NCBI RefSeq assembly: GCF_900111035.1
Contig: NZ_FOFU01000003.1
Location: 124,001-188,000 of the forward strand
DNA: 64,000 nt
Reading direction: 5' to 3'
From: Treponema bryantii
GTDB taxonomy: Bacteria; Spirochaetota; Spirochaetia; Treponematales; Treponemataceae
A program made the translations under genes and the position numbers. This document shows positions 42,935-50,822 of this stretch, piece by piece (position 1 is the stretch's first letter; each line of letters opens with the position of its first letter). The notes beneath the pieces were generated by a model, which saw nothing but the letters and a program-made list of their open reading frames with translations, was not told where the DNA came from and made no database searches.

Positions 42935-42967
42935 AGCCGACTCATTGATATGAGCCGGCTTTTTTTA
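42935..42967 (+). terminator. Terminator of the symporter or structured RNA
   Basis: The arms 42935-42945 and 42950-42960 pair over 11 positions with one mismatch on the plus strand (a G-T pair on the minus). Loop is TGAT and a run of seven T follows. It also lies at the end of the convergent metA gene. Confidence 0.8.
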
Positions 42968-43882
42968 TTTAATCGAAGACAAATTAAACGGCGTTGCCTG
43001 GTAAACGTAGTAGTTCAGCCAGTTCGAATAGAACAGATGCGCCGTAGCACGCCAGTAACTGGTTGGCATACGGTTTACGTTATTTGTAGGGAAGTAGTTC
43101 TTTGGAAGCGGAACCTTCATTCCCTTATCTGTATCGCGGTAATATTCCTGAGCAAGAGTCATTGTGTCATACTCAAGGTGGCCGGTCATAAAGATTTCAC
43201 GGTTATCCTTTGATTTCAAAATTGTAACACCTGCTTCTGCGCTTTCTGCAAGAATTACAAGTTCAGGATGTTTAATCAAATCTTCTTTTATAAGAGTTGT
43301 ATGACGGCTCTGTGGAATAGGGAAGGTGTCATCAAAACCACGAAGAAGAGGATCGCCTTCAACAGAACGTTCATTCATAAAAATACCCGACATCTTTTTT
43401 TCAAGTGCGTGTTTTGGAACTCCATAATGATGATAAAGACCTGCAAAACAGCCCCAGCACAAATAAAGGGTAGAGTAAACATTCTGGCGGGCATAGTCCA
43501 TAATTTTACAAAGCTCTTCCCAGTAATCAACATCTTCAAACTCAATCTGCTCAACAGGTGCACCGGTAATCAGCATACCGTCGAACTTCTGATTATAGAG
43601 CTCGCTCGAAGGAATATAAAAACGGTCAAGGTAGCTCTGATCTGTATTTTTGCTGGAATGATTTTCCATATTAACAAGAGAAATCTCAATCTGAAGCGGT
43701 GTATTTCCGAGCAAACGAAGAAGCTGAGTTTCTGTAACTTCCTTGTTAGGCATGAGGTTTACAATCGCAATTTTAAGCGGACGGATATCCTGTTCCATCG
43801 CCCGTTTCTCCGTCATGACGAAGATGTTCTCTTTTTCAAGTGTTGCGCATGCTGGCAAGTCGGATTGAATTTTAATAGGCAT
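42965..43882 (-). CDS. metA: Homoserine O-acetyltransferase (MetA type)
   Basis: The 305-residue enzyme activates homoserine for methionine synthesis. Catalytic residues fall at the E. coli MetA numbers: K47, C142 in CWGCFAG, H235 and E237 in GHLEYD. Residue 111, which sets acyl-CoA choice, is Glu (TGAPVEQIEFED). E111 is known to favour acetyl-CoA, while Gly favours succinyl-CoA, so the product is probably O-acetylhomoserine. That is the substrate for direct sulfhydrylation by sulfide or methanethiol. No CCTA-N9-TAGG site was seen upstream. The gene is far from the main sulfur cluster. Confidence 0.92.
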   Translation of the reverse strand: MPIKIQSDLPACATLEKENIFVMTEKRAMEQDIRPLKIAIVNLMPNKEVTETQLLRLLGNTPLQIEISLVNMENHSSKNTDQSYLDRFYIPSSELYNQKFDGMLITGAPVEQIEFEDVDYWEELCKIMDYARQNVYSTLYLCWGCFAGLYHHYGVPKHALEKKMSGIFMNERSVEGDPLLRGFDDTFPIPQSRHTTLIKEDLIKHPELVILAESAEAGVTILKSKDNREIFMTGHLEYDTMTLAQEYYRDTDKGMKVPLPKNYFPTNNVNRMPTSYWRATAHLFYSNWLNYYVYQATPFNLSSIK

Positions 43883-43907
43883 CGTAAACCTCCTTGTAAT
43901 AAATCTC

Positions 43908-43972
43908 CGTCATTGCGAGCGAAGCGAAGCAATCTATTAAATGGATTGCTTCGCCTACGGCTCGCAATGACG
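43908..43972. repeat. REP-like palindromic element
   Basis: Perfect 13-bp outer arms (43908-43920 with 43960-43972) and 11-bp inner arms (43924-43934 with 43944-43954) form a nested hairpin. The outer sequence CGTCATTGCGAGC is of the widespread intergenic type found in many bacteria. It lies between metA and the esterase-like gene. Confidence 0.75.
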
Positions 43973-44037
43973 ATGTTTTAGTGTAATTTAGGGCCTATTC
44001 TAGCAGAAAACGTTCCTTTTTGCTATAATATATAGAT

Positions 44038-45042
44038 ATGGAAAACAAAAACGACCGCAAGGGTGCAATCAAAAAACTCAAACTTCTTACCTTCGGGTCA
44101 AAATCAAATGTAGATATTTTCCGCGCAAAACTTGATGAAGGCTTTAAAACTGTTTTTTTGCCTAACGGAGTTGAGCGTACTGAATATAAATATGGAAATA
44201 CAGAGTGCGATGTACTTGCACCGGAGATTTATGCTTCAAACCGTGTAATGCTTTATATTCACGGCGGTTCTTTTGTCGGCGGTTCACGCGCAGCTTACGC
44301 AAGTTTCTGTGCTTCTCTTGCAACAAAATGCTTCTGTCGTGTAGTTGTTCCAGAGTACCGTTTGGCACCTGCTTTCCCTTTCCCTGCTGCTAATGAAGAT
44401 ATTCAGAATGTTTTTAAATCTCTCTTTACAGAAGAGCAGATTGCCTGTTCATTAAATGCAGAAAAGGGCGAAAAACCTCAGATGCCGGAAATCATAATTG
44501 CAGCTGATAGTTCTGCAGCTCCAATTGCATGCTCTCTGATTTTTAATCTTCGCGAGAGATACCGCACCTGCATCAAACAGGTAATTCTTTTTTCTCCATG
44601 GCTTGATGTTTCTGAATGTTCAAAACTGATTCAGACAAAAAAAATCAGTGATGAAGTAATGAGTGGTGACGTTCTTAGAAAGAGCAGCTCAGTTTATACT
44701 TACGAATCAAATACAAAAAGTCCTATGGTTTCTCCACTTCTTGCAGGTGATGAATCTCTTCAGAATTTCCCACCTGTATTTATTCAGATGGGTGAAAAAG
44801 AAATCCTTCTGGATGATGCAAGGGAATTTGCATCTAATCTTCGTTCCACAGGAAATGAATGCGAACTTGATATATGGCCAGATATGATGTTCATGTTCCA
44901 GATGGCAGACGAATACTTACATGAATCTCATCTTGCTTTAGATAAAGTTGGAAAAGTTGTTACGGAGGGAACTGCAGGAAAAGCTGCCGTTCAGATTGAA
45001 AACAAGCCTAAACTCGAACACAGTCTTCGTTCGGAGGCATAA
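44038..45042 (+). CDS. Alpha/beta hydrolase of the hormone-sensitive lipase family, altered active site
   Basis: The 334-residue protein has the HSL oxyanion motif HGGSF (75-79) and PEYRLAPAFPFPAA. The nucleophile motif GDSAG is ADSSA (S158), and the catalytic His expected in DMxHVFQ is F285 (DMMFMFQ). The acid D259 or D260 is kept. It may therefore be a weak or inactive esterase, or use a different His. The extended -10 (TGCTATAAT, ending 44029) is 8 bases before the ATG, with no Shine-Dalgarno. It is followed after 2 bases by a U32 peptidase gene, in one operon. Confidence 0.78.
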   Translation: MENKNDRKGAIKKLKLLTFGSKSNVDIFRAKLDEGFKTVFLPNGVERTEYKYGNTECDVLAPEIYASNRVMLYIHGGSFVGGSRAAYASFCASLATKCFCRVVVPEYRLAPAFPFPAANEDIQNVFKSLFTEEQIACSLNAEKGEKPQMPEIIIAADSSAAPIACSLIFNLRERYRTCIKQVILFSPWLDVSECSKLIQTKKISDEVMSGDVLRKSSSVYTYESNTKSPMVSPLLAGDESLQNFPPVFIQMGEKEILLDDAREFASNLRSTGNECELDIWPDMMFMFQMADEYLHESHLALDKVGKVVTEGTAGKAAVQIENKPKLEHSLRSEA

Positions 45043-45044
45043 CA

Positions 45045-46547
45045 ATGGAACTTTTATCGCCAGCCGGCAATGTTGAAAAATTATACTATGCGTATGCATA
45101 CGGAGCAGATGCCGCTTATATCGGTCTTAAAAAATTTTCTCTCCGTGTAAAGGCCGACAATTTTTATGAAGATGAATATAAAAAGGTTCAGGCACTTAAA
45201 GCTCAGTTTCCTGGACGTCGTCTTCACTGTGCACTCAACATTTCTTTTCATGATGAAGAAATCGATGCATTAAAGGCAAATCTCGATTATTTTAAACAGT
45301 ATCCGATAGATGCTTTTATCGTACAGGATATCGGTATTGTTCCATTACTTCAGAAAGAATTTCCTAATGCCCAGCTGCACTTAAGTACTCAGGCGAGCTG
45401 CGTAAACAGTGAAGCCGTTAAGATGTATAAGAACATGGGGTTTTCTCGTATTGTTCTTGGACGTGAGATTTCCATTGATCAGATTCGCCGTATAAAAGAT
45501 TCTGTTCCTGATATGGAACTTGAAACCTTTGTTCATGGTGCAATGTGTATTGCCTATGCTGGCCGCTGTCTTATGAGTGCTTATCTTACAGGCCGCAGCG
45601 CACAGAGTGGTTTCTGTTCTCATACCTGCCGATGGAATTTTAAACTTGCAGAAGAACGTGATTCAGGAAACGACAGTTCGGCTCCTCATATCATAACCGC
45701 TGAAGAAGCAAAAATGATGGCACAGAGCGGACTTCTTACAATTGAAGAAGAGCAGAGACCTGGCGAAAAGTTCCCGATTTTTGAAGGCGAAGATTTTACC
45801 GCAGTTCTTTCTTCAAAAGATATCCGCATGATTGAACACCTTGCAGATCTCCGCGATGCTGGAATTGATTCCCTCAAAATCGAAGGCCGTATGAAGAGTG
45901 TTTACTATGTTGCAATGGTAACCCGTGCACACCGCAAAGCCCTCGATGCCCTTGAAGGAAAAATCACAGACGAAGAAGCTGCTCCTTATATTGCAGAGCT
46001 CGAAAATGTAGCTCACCGCGAAAGCACAACAGGCTTTTACTATAACAAGGCCGATGCCGATAAAACTACAACCGGTGCCAGCGACAGTAAATATCAGCTT
46101 GCTGCGGAAATTGGAAAAGAAATCACAGGTGCCGCTTTTGACACTGTTTATTCAGAAGGTCAGAAACGCGGAGCCGAAAATCAGAAAGCTCTGGACGAAA
46201 TGCACCCTGCAGCCCGCGAAGCACGTCTTAAGGATTACGAGCAGCATCCTGACCGCCGAATTATTCCGTTTGAAAAGAAAGACGGCTGGTATATGTATGA
46301 ATGCAATGCAATGAACATGATTCGTATTGAGGATGACATTGAGTTTGTTTCACCAGAATTCTGTTCGCTTACAATTCCTGCTGGTGAATGGGAAATCATT
46401 GATTCTGAAACCGGTTTAAAGATGAACTGGACCTGCGACGGACATCCGACATATCTTTATGTTTCTCATAAATTGCCGGAAGCAACTCTGCTCAGAACTC
46501 TTGATCCAGATTACGTAGAAGGAAAAATCCGCGACACTGGAAGATAA
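45045..46547 (+). CDS. Peptidase U32 family protein
   Basis: The 500-residue protein has the U32 signature EtFVHGAMCIAYAGRC with the later cysteines SGFCSHTCRW. U32 proteins include collagenase-like YegQ/RlhA and ubiquinone or RNA hydroxylation factors. The cysteine set may hold a cluster, so RNA modification is as likely as peptidase action. Length is above the short U32 forms because of a C-terminal extension. It starts 2 bases after the esterase-like gene. Confidence 0.85.
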   Translation: MELLSPAGNVEKLYYAYAYGADAAYIGLKKFSLRVKADNFYEDEYKKVQALKAQFPGRRLHCALNISFHDEEIDALKANLDYFKQYPIDAFIVQDIGIVPLLQKEFPNAQLHLSTQASCVNSEAVKMYKNMGFSRIVLGREISIDQIRRIKDSVPDMELETFVHGAMCIAYAGRCLMSAYLTGRSAQSGFCSHTCRWNFKLAEERDSGNDSSAPHIITAEEAKMMAQSGLLTIEEEQRPGEKFPIFEGEDFTAVLSSKDIRMIEHLADLRDAGIDSLKIEGRMKSVYYVAMVTRAHRKALDALEGKITDEEAAPYIAELENVAHRESTTGFYYNKADADKTTTGASDSKYQLAAEIGKEITGAAFDTVYSEGQKRGAENQKALDEMHPAAREARLKDYEQHPDRRIIPFEKKDGWYMYECNAMNMIRIEDDIEFVSPEFCSLTIPAGEWEIIDSETGLKMNWTCDGHPTYLYVSHKLPEATLLRTLDPDYVEGKIRDTGR

Positions 46548-46566
46548 AAATCGGCCGGCCAGCTGC

Positions 46567-48414
46567 TTACTGCTGGTCGTGACCATCATCCCACGCAACT
46601 TCAACACTGCGTTCTTCTTTCTGTGGAATGCGCTGATAAATCAGACAGTCGGCGCGGTGAATTGAAACTCCCTTAGTTCTTGTAACATATCCCGCAATAA
46701 GGTCCGGATATTCCGGATGGCAGCACTGCGCAATATTGTAAAGAACACGGCGCTCTCCCTGTACGAGAATACCGCATTTTTTTCGAGGTTTCTGTTCTGT
46801 AATTTCCTGTTTGCCTTTTTTAGGGCGGGATTTCTTTACCCTGCTGAAGTGAGTACCACCGGTACCCGCAGTACCAACCGTTCCCTCAATACCTTGAGCC
46901 GCGGCGGCTTCCTCAGCTTTAAGTGCAAGCCGTTCACTGAAAGTAGGGTCATTAGCCATAAGCCACGAGTGAATCTTCTGATGAGCCTTACTTGTTTTTA
47001 CAAGCTTAAGCTGGGCCTCTGTAGGATGAGCCTGAGGATTTGTGATTACCTCAATAATCTGTGTATTCTGAAGCGCTTTAGACAAAGGAATGATTTTTCC
47101 GTCTGCCTTTGCTGCAATAATCTTTTCACCGATAGCCGAGTGAATAGAGTAAGCAAAGTCAATTGCAGTTGCTCCCATCGGAAGTTTCTTTACATCTCCC
47201 TTTGGAGTAAAAACGTAAATCTCATCGCCGAGGAGTTCATTCTTGAGAGTTTCAAAATTGTTGCCTTCTGTGAGACTGTCCTTAAACTGCTGAAGCTTGT
47301 TGTAAATGGCAAGGCGGTCTTCTTCTATCAGCTCACGTGAGCTGCCTTTTTTATAGAGCCAGTGTGACGCAATTCCGTGCTCGGCCATGTTGTGCATGTC
47401 GTGGGTACGAATCTGAATTTCAAGAGGCTTACCCTCACACATTACAGTTGTATGCAGTGACTGATAACCGTTTGCCTTAGGCATTGCAATGTAATCTTTA
47501 AAACGGCCGTCCAGCGGTTTCCACAGTCCGTGTACAATTCCAACGAGAGTGTAGCATTCTGCAGGTGTGTTACAGAGGATGCGGAGTGCAAGCAAATCAA
47601 AAAGCTCGCCTGCTTCCTTGTTGCGCTTTCTCATCTTCTGATAGATTGAATAAAAGTGCTTTGCACGGCTTTGAATTTCAATCTTCATGCCCATCTTATC
47701 TGCAGACTTATAAATGCTGTTTACAGCCTTTTCGAGGTAGCTGGAACGTTCATCTTTTTTCTGAGAAACAATGGCTTTAATCTGCTGGAAAACTGCCGGG
47801 TTAGTATATTTAAGGCTTAAATCTTCAAATTCATTTTTTTCTGCCTGCATACCGAGTCTGTCTGCAAGCGGAGCCCAGATTTCTATAACGGCAGAGGCAA
47901 TCATATGCTGGTCTGCAGCCGTAAAGTTTTTGATATTGCGGATACGGTCCAGACGGTCTGCAAGTGTAATCAGGATAATTCGTGCATCATCACACATAGC
48001 AAAAAGCATATTACGGATTGCATCAGACTGATGCATGGTTTTTGTATTTATAGGCAGATTGAGAATCTTATTTACTGTAAGAATGATATTGCAGACATTT
48101 TCGCCAAACTGATTTTTCAGTTCTTCTTCTGTAACATTAAAATCCAGAATAGTATGAAGAATGGCTGCTACAAGAGTAGGGCTGTCGAGTTTGCTTTCTG
48201 CAAGGATATTTGCAACTCTTAGAGGATGGAGATAGTAAGGCTTACCGCATTCACGTACTCTGTCACCTGCTTTTGTAACAAGGAGAGTCCATGCCTGTGA
48301 AACTGCCTCTTTTTCTTCTGGAGAAAGATATTCATGCTTTGAAAAGAACTCTTCCAGAAGGGCAGCCGGATTTTTTATGTCTGAATCAAACACTTTTTCG
48401 CTGCTCATACCCAT
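46567..48414 (-). CDS. RelA/SpoT family (p)ppGpp synthetase with degenerate hydrolase site
   Basis: The 615-residue protein has the RSH order: HD domain (about 30-180), synthetase domain (about 240-350, with RFKD at 305-308 and NGYQSLHT), TGS (about 400-460) and a cysteine-rich end (CGILV, QCCHPE). The HD motif HDxxED reads H87-T-I-L-D-F: D78 of the usual numbering is T and the last D is F, and ADRLHNM is ADRLDRI. H63 is kept. Hydrolysis should be lost or weak while synthesis is likely. The C-terminal ACT domain is missing, so it is shorter than the usual 730 residues. RFKD is typical of bifunctional Rel. A separate hydrolase may exist elsewhere. Confidence 0.88.
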   Translation of the reverse strand: MGMSSEKVFDSDIKNPAALLEEFFSKHEYLSPEEKEAVSQAWTLLVTKAGDRVRECGKPYYLHPLRVANILAESKLDSPTLVAAILHTILDFNVTEEELKNQFGENVCNIILTVNKILNLPINTKTMHQSDAIRNMLFAMCDDARIILITLADRLDRIRNIKNFTAADQHMIASAVIEIWAPLADRLGMQAEKNEFEDLSLKYTNPAVFQQIKAIVSQKKDERSSYLEKAVNSIYKSADKMGMKIEIQSRAKHFYSIYQKMRKRNKEAGELFDLLALRILCNTPAECYTLVGIVHGLWKPLDGRFKDYIAMPKANGYQSLHTTVMCEGKPLEIQIRTHDMHNMAEHGIASHWLYKKGSSRELIEEDRLAIYNKLQQFKDSLTEGNNFETLKNELLGDEIYVFTPKGDVKKLPMGATAIDFAYSIHSAIGEKIIAAKADGKIIPLSKALQNTQIIEVITNPQAHPTEAQLKLVKTSKAHQKIHSWLMANDPTFSERLALKAEEAAAAQGIEGTVGTAGTGGTHFSRVKKSRPKKGKQEITEQKPRKKCGILVQGERRVLYNIAQCCHPEYPDLIAGYVTRTKGVSIHRADCLIYQRIPQKEERSVEVAWDDGHDQQ

Positions 48415-48501
48415 AAAAATAACAGATAATTCTAAAAAATGACAGTAATTTTCTATAAAAAAGCTTGTAATTTTAGTATAATTTAATATGGAAAGTATAA
48501 T

Positions 48502-49782
48502 ATGAAACGTTTAATTTTTACAATGATTGTGGCTGCGTCATTTTCACTGTATGCGCAGACTGCAACTGAAAAATCTAGAGTTATTACAGTGGAAGATGCA
48601 GTAGTTCTTGCTGCAGATAACAATATTTCCCTTAAACGCCAGAAAATCACTCTGGACTCATTGGATAAGCGTAATAAGACTTCATGGAATGGTGTAAGTC
48701 CGTCTTTTTCAGCAAGCGGAGGATTAAACCTTCCTCTGGGCGGGGATGCGGGGGCTTACACTTATAGTTTTAGTGGTTCTGTCCGTCTATCGCTTACACC
48801 TTCTCTTTACACTTCAATAAAAGAAGCAAGACTTAAATATGAAAGCGGAAAAACTTCTTATGAAGATGCAGTTCGTCAGGTTGAATTGAATGTAAGAAAA
48901 CTTTTTTACAACCTTCTTTATACAAATGAGAGTATAGCTCTTCAGAAACGTAATATGGAAACTGCCCGTCTCCGTTATGAAAATAACCGCGATAAATATA
49001 ATCGTGGTCAGCTTTCTGAACTCGACCTTTTGCAGTCACAGTACAGCTATGAAAGCCAGCGTCCGACTATAGAATCTGCAGAAATAGCTTATCAGAATAA
49101 TATGGCTTCCTTTAAGCAGACTCTTGGTATTCCACAGGATGAAAACATTGAACTTTCAGGAGCTCTTTCGGATGCAATTCCACCTGAAACTTTTACAGTT
49201 ACACAGACTGTAGAGGCCCTGCCTTCGGTAAAGAAAATTCAGACAAGTATCGAACAGCAGAAAAACTCTCTGCTTTCAACCAGATTTTCTGCTTACGGAC
49301 CAACAATTACTGCTTCTTATTCTTATGGAAAACAAGGTTCAAGCAGAACTGAAGGTCTTGAGACTACAGGAAATGTAATACAACTCTCACTTTCCATTCC
49401 TTTGGATGGCTTTCTTCCTTGGACCAATGGAGCTCTTAATGTTGAAGCTCAGAAGGCAAGTTTGAAAGACCTTGAACTTCAGCTTGAAAATGAAAAGACA
49501 ACTGCATCTCTTACTCTTCAGAACAGTATAAAAAATATCCTTCAGAAGCAGAGTCAGATGGAGATGCTGAACCGCAATGTAGAAATTGCCCAGAAATCTT
49601 ATGATATGACTCTTACTGCTTATAATCACGGTTCACGTGATTTACTTACTTTGCAGAATGCATCAGATTCACTTCTGAAAGCAAAAACAGACAGAGAATC
49701 TCATATTTACAATCTGATTTGCGCAGTTTTAGATCTGGAAAATACACTCGGAGTTCCCTTTGGTTCTTTGGGAAATGAATAA
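48502..49782 (+). CDS. TolC-like outer membrane efflux protein
   Basis: The 426-residue protein has a signal peptide (MKRLIFTMIVAASFSLYAQ) and two outer-membrane-efflux (OEP) halves with long helices (residues about 25-200 and 220-410). It forms the outer channel of a tripartite pump. The ATG at 48502 is used because an earlier ATG at 48488 stops after five codons. A TATAAT box (48477-48482) lies close upstream and no Shine-Dalgarno is seen. It opens an operon with the adaptor and RND pump. Confidence 0.9.
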   Translation: MKRLIFTMIVAASFSLYAQTATEKSRVITVEDAVVLAADNNISLKRQKITLDSLDKRNKTSWNGVSPSFSASGGLNLPLGGDAGAYTYSFSGSVRLSLTPSLYTSIKEARLKYESGKTSYEDAVRQVELNVRKLFYNLLYTNESIALQKRNMETARLRYENNRDKYNRGQLSELDLLQSQYSYESQRPTIESAEIAYQNNMASFKQTLGIPQDENIELSGALSDAIPPETFTVTQTVEALPSVKKIQTSIEQQKNSLLSTRFSAYGPTITASYSYGKQGSSRTEGLETTGNVIQLSLSIPLDGFLPWTNGALNVEAQKASLKDLELQLENEKTTASLTLQNSIKNILQKQSQMEMLNRNVEIAQKSYDMTLTAYNHGSRDLLTLQNASDSLLKAKTDRESHIYNLICAVLDLENTLGVPFGSLGNE

Positions 49783-49811
49783 AATGAGTTAGGAAAAATT
49801 AAGAGGTATAT

Positions 49812-50822
49812 ATGGACAGGAAAAAAACTACAACTACGGCAATTATTCTGATTGCCATTCTTGCTGTTACAGCTGGTGCAGTATTTTTTATTACGCGATC
49901 AGCAAAAAATAAAAACGCTGCGCCAGGCGGCTTCGGCGGTTTTGGAGGCCGTGGCCCACAGACAGCAACTGCCGTTCGTACTACAGTAGCAAAGAATCAG
50001 ACAATTACAGATTTCGTTTATACAAACGGTGAAATTGAAACTCAGAAATCAATTGAAGTTTTTCCTTCTATAGGTGGTAAGGTTGTAGAGATGCTGGTTT
50101 CTCTAGGCTCTTCAGTAAAGCAGGGCGACATTATTGCTTATATCGACCCGTCTGAACCTGGAAGTTATTATGCAAAGAGCCCGGTAACAGCTCCAATCGA
50201 CGGAAGTATCATTACCTCTCCTGTAAAAATCGGCCAGAAGGTTAGTGCCAATTCAGTAATCACAAAAATAGGTGATATCAACAATCTTCAGATTACAGCA
50301 AAGGTTCCGGAGCGATATGTTGCAGATATCGCAATCGGTCAGAAGGCAGAAATCACACTTCAGGCTTATGGCGAAGAAAAGTTTATTGCTTCAGTTGTTC
50401 GTATTTCTCCAGTTGTAGATCCTGCTACCCGTACAAAAGAAATCATTTTGAATTTTGATAAAAAATATGACAAGGTTAATGCCGGTATGTTTGCCCGCGT
50501 TAAGCTTTTTACTGTTGATTTTGGAGGTTATCCGGTTATTCCTCAGGATGCCTTTGTTGAAAACAGTGATGAATATTATCTGTATGTTGTAAAAGATGAC
50601 AGCACTGTTACAAAGCGCAAGGTAACCCGTGGAAAAAATATCGACGGTTACAATCAGGTTACTGATGGTCTTGCTGCCGGTGAAGTTGTTGTTCTTGAAG
50701 GTATGCTTTCACTTTATGAAGGTGCAAAAGTTCGTGATATCAGCGGCAACGTGGAGTTTGTAGAAGCACCACCTGCAGATAAAGGTGATGAAAAAGGTCC
50801 AAAGCCAGAGGGTAAAAAATAA
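49812..50822 (+). CDS. RND efflux membrane fusion protein (periplasmic adaptor)
   Basis: The 336-residue protein has an N-terminal membrane anchor (about residues 8-28), a Gly/Phe-rich linker (GGFGGFGGRG), a lipoyl-like domain (GGKVVEMLVSLGSSVKQGD) and a beta-barrel part. It joins the RND pump to the TolC-like channel. The C-terminal tail is charged and lysine rich. It starts 29 bases after the channel gene (GAGGT site) and its stop shares a base with the next ATG (TAATG). Confidence 0.92.
   Translation: MDRKKTTTTAIILIAILAVTAGAVFFITRSAKNKNAAPGGFGGFGGRGPQTATAVRTTVAKNQTITDFVYTNGEIETQKSIEVFPSIGGKVVEMLVSLGSSVKQGDIIAYIDPSEPGSYYAKSPVTAPIDGSIITSPVKIGQKVSANSVITKIGDINNLQITAKVPERYVADIAIGQKAEITLQAYGEEKFIASVVRISPVVDPATRTKEIILNFDKKYDKVNAGMFARVKLFTVDFGGYPVIPQDAFVENSDEYYLYVVKDDSTVTKRKVTRGKNIDGYNQVTDGLAAGEVVVLEGMLSLYEGAKVRDISGNVEFVEAPPADKGDEKGPKPEGKK

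Noticed and set aside
42965-43882. Homoserine O-succinyltransferase
   Set aside because: The residue at 111 is Glu, which favours acetyl-CoA; the usual annotation as succinyltransferase would follow overall similarity only.
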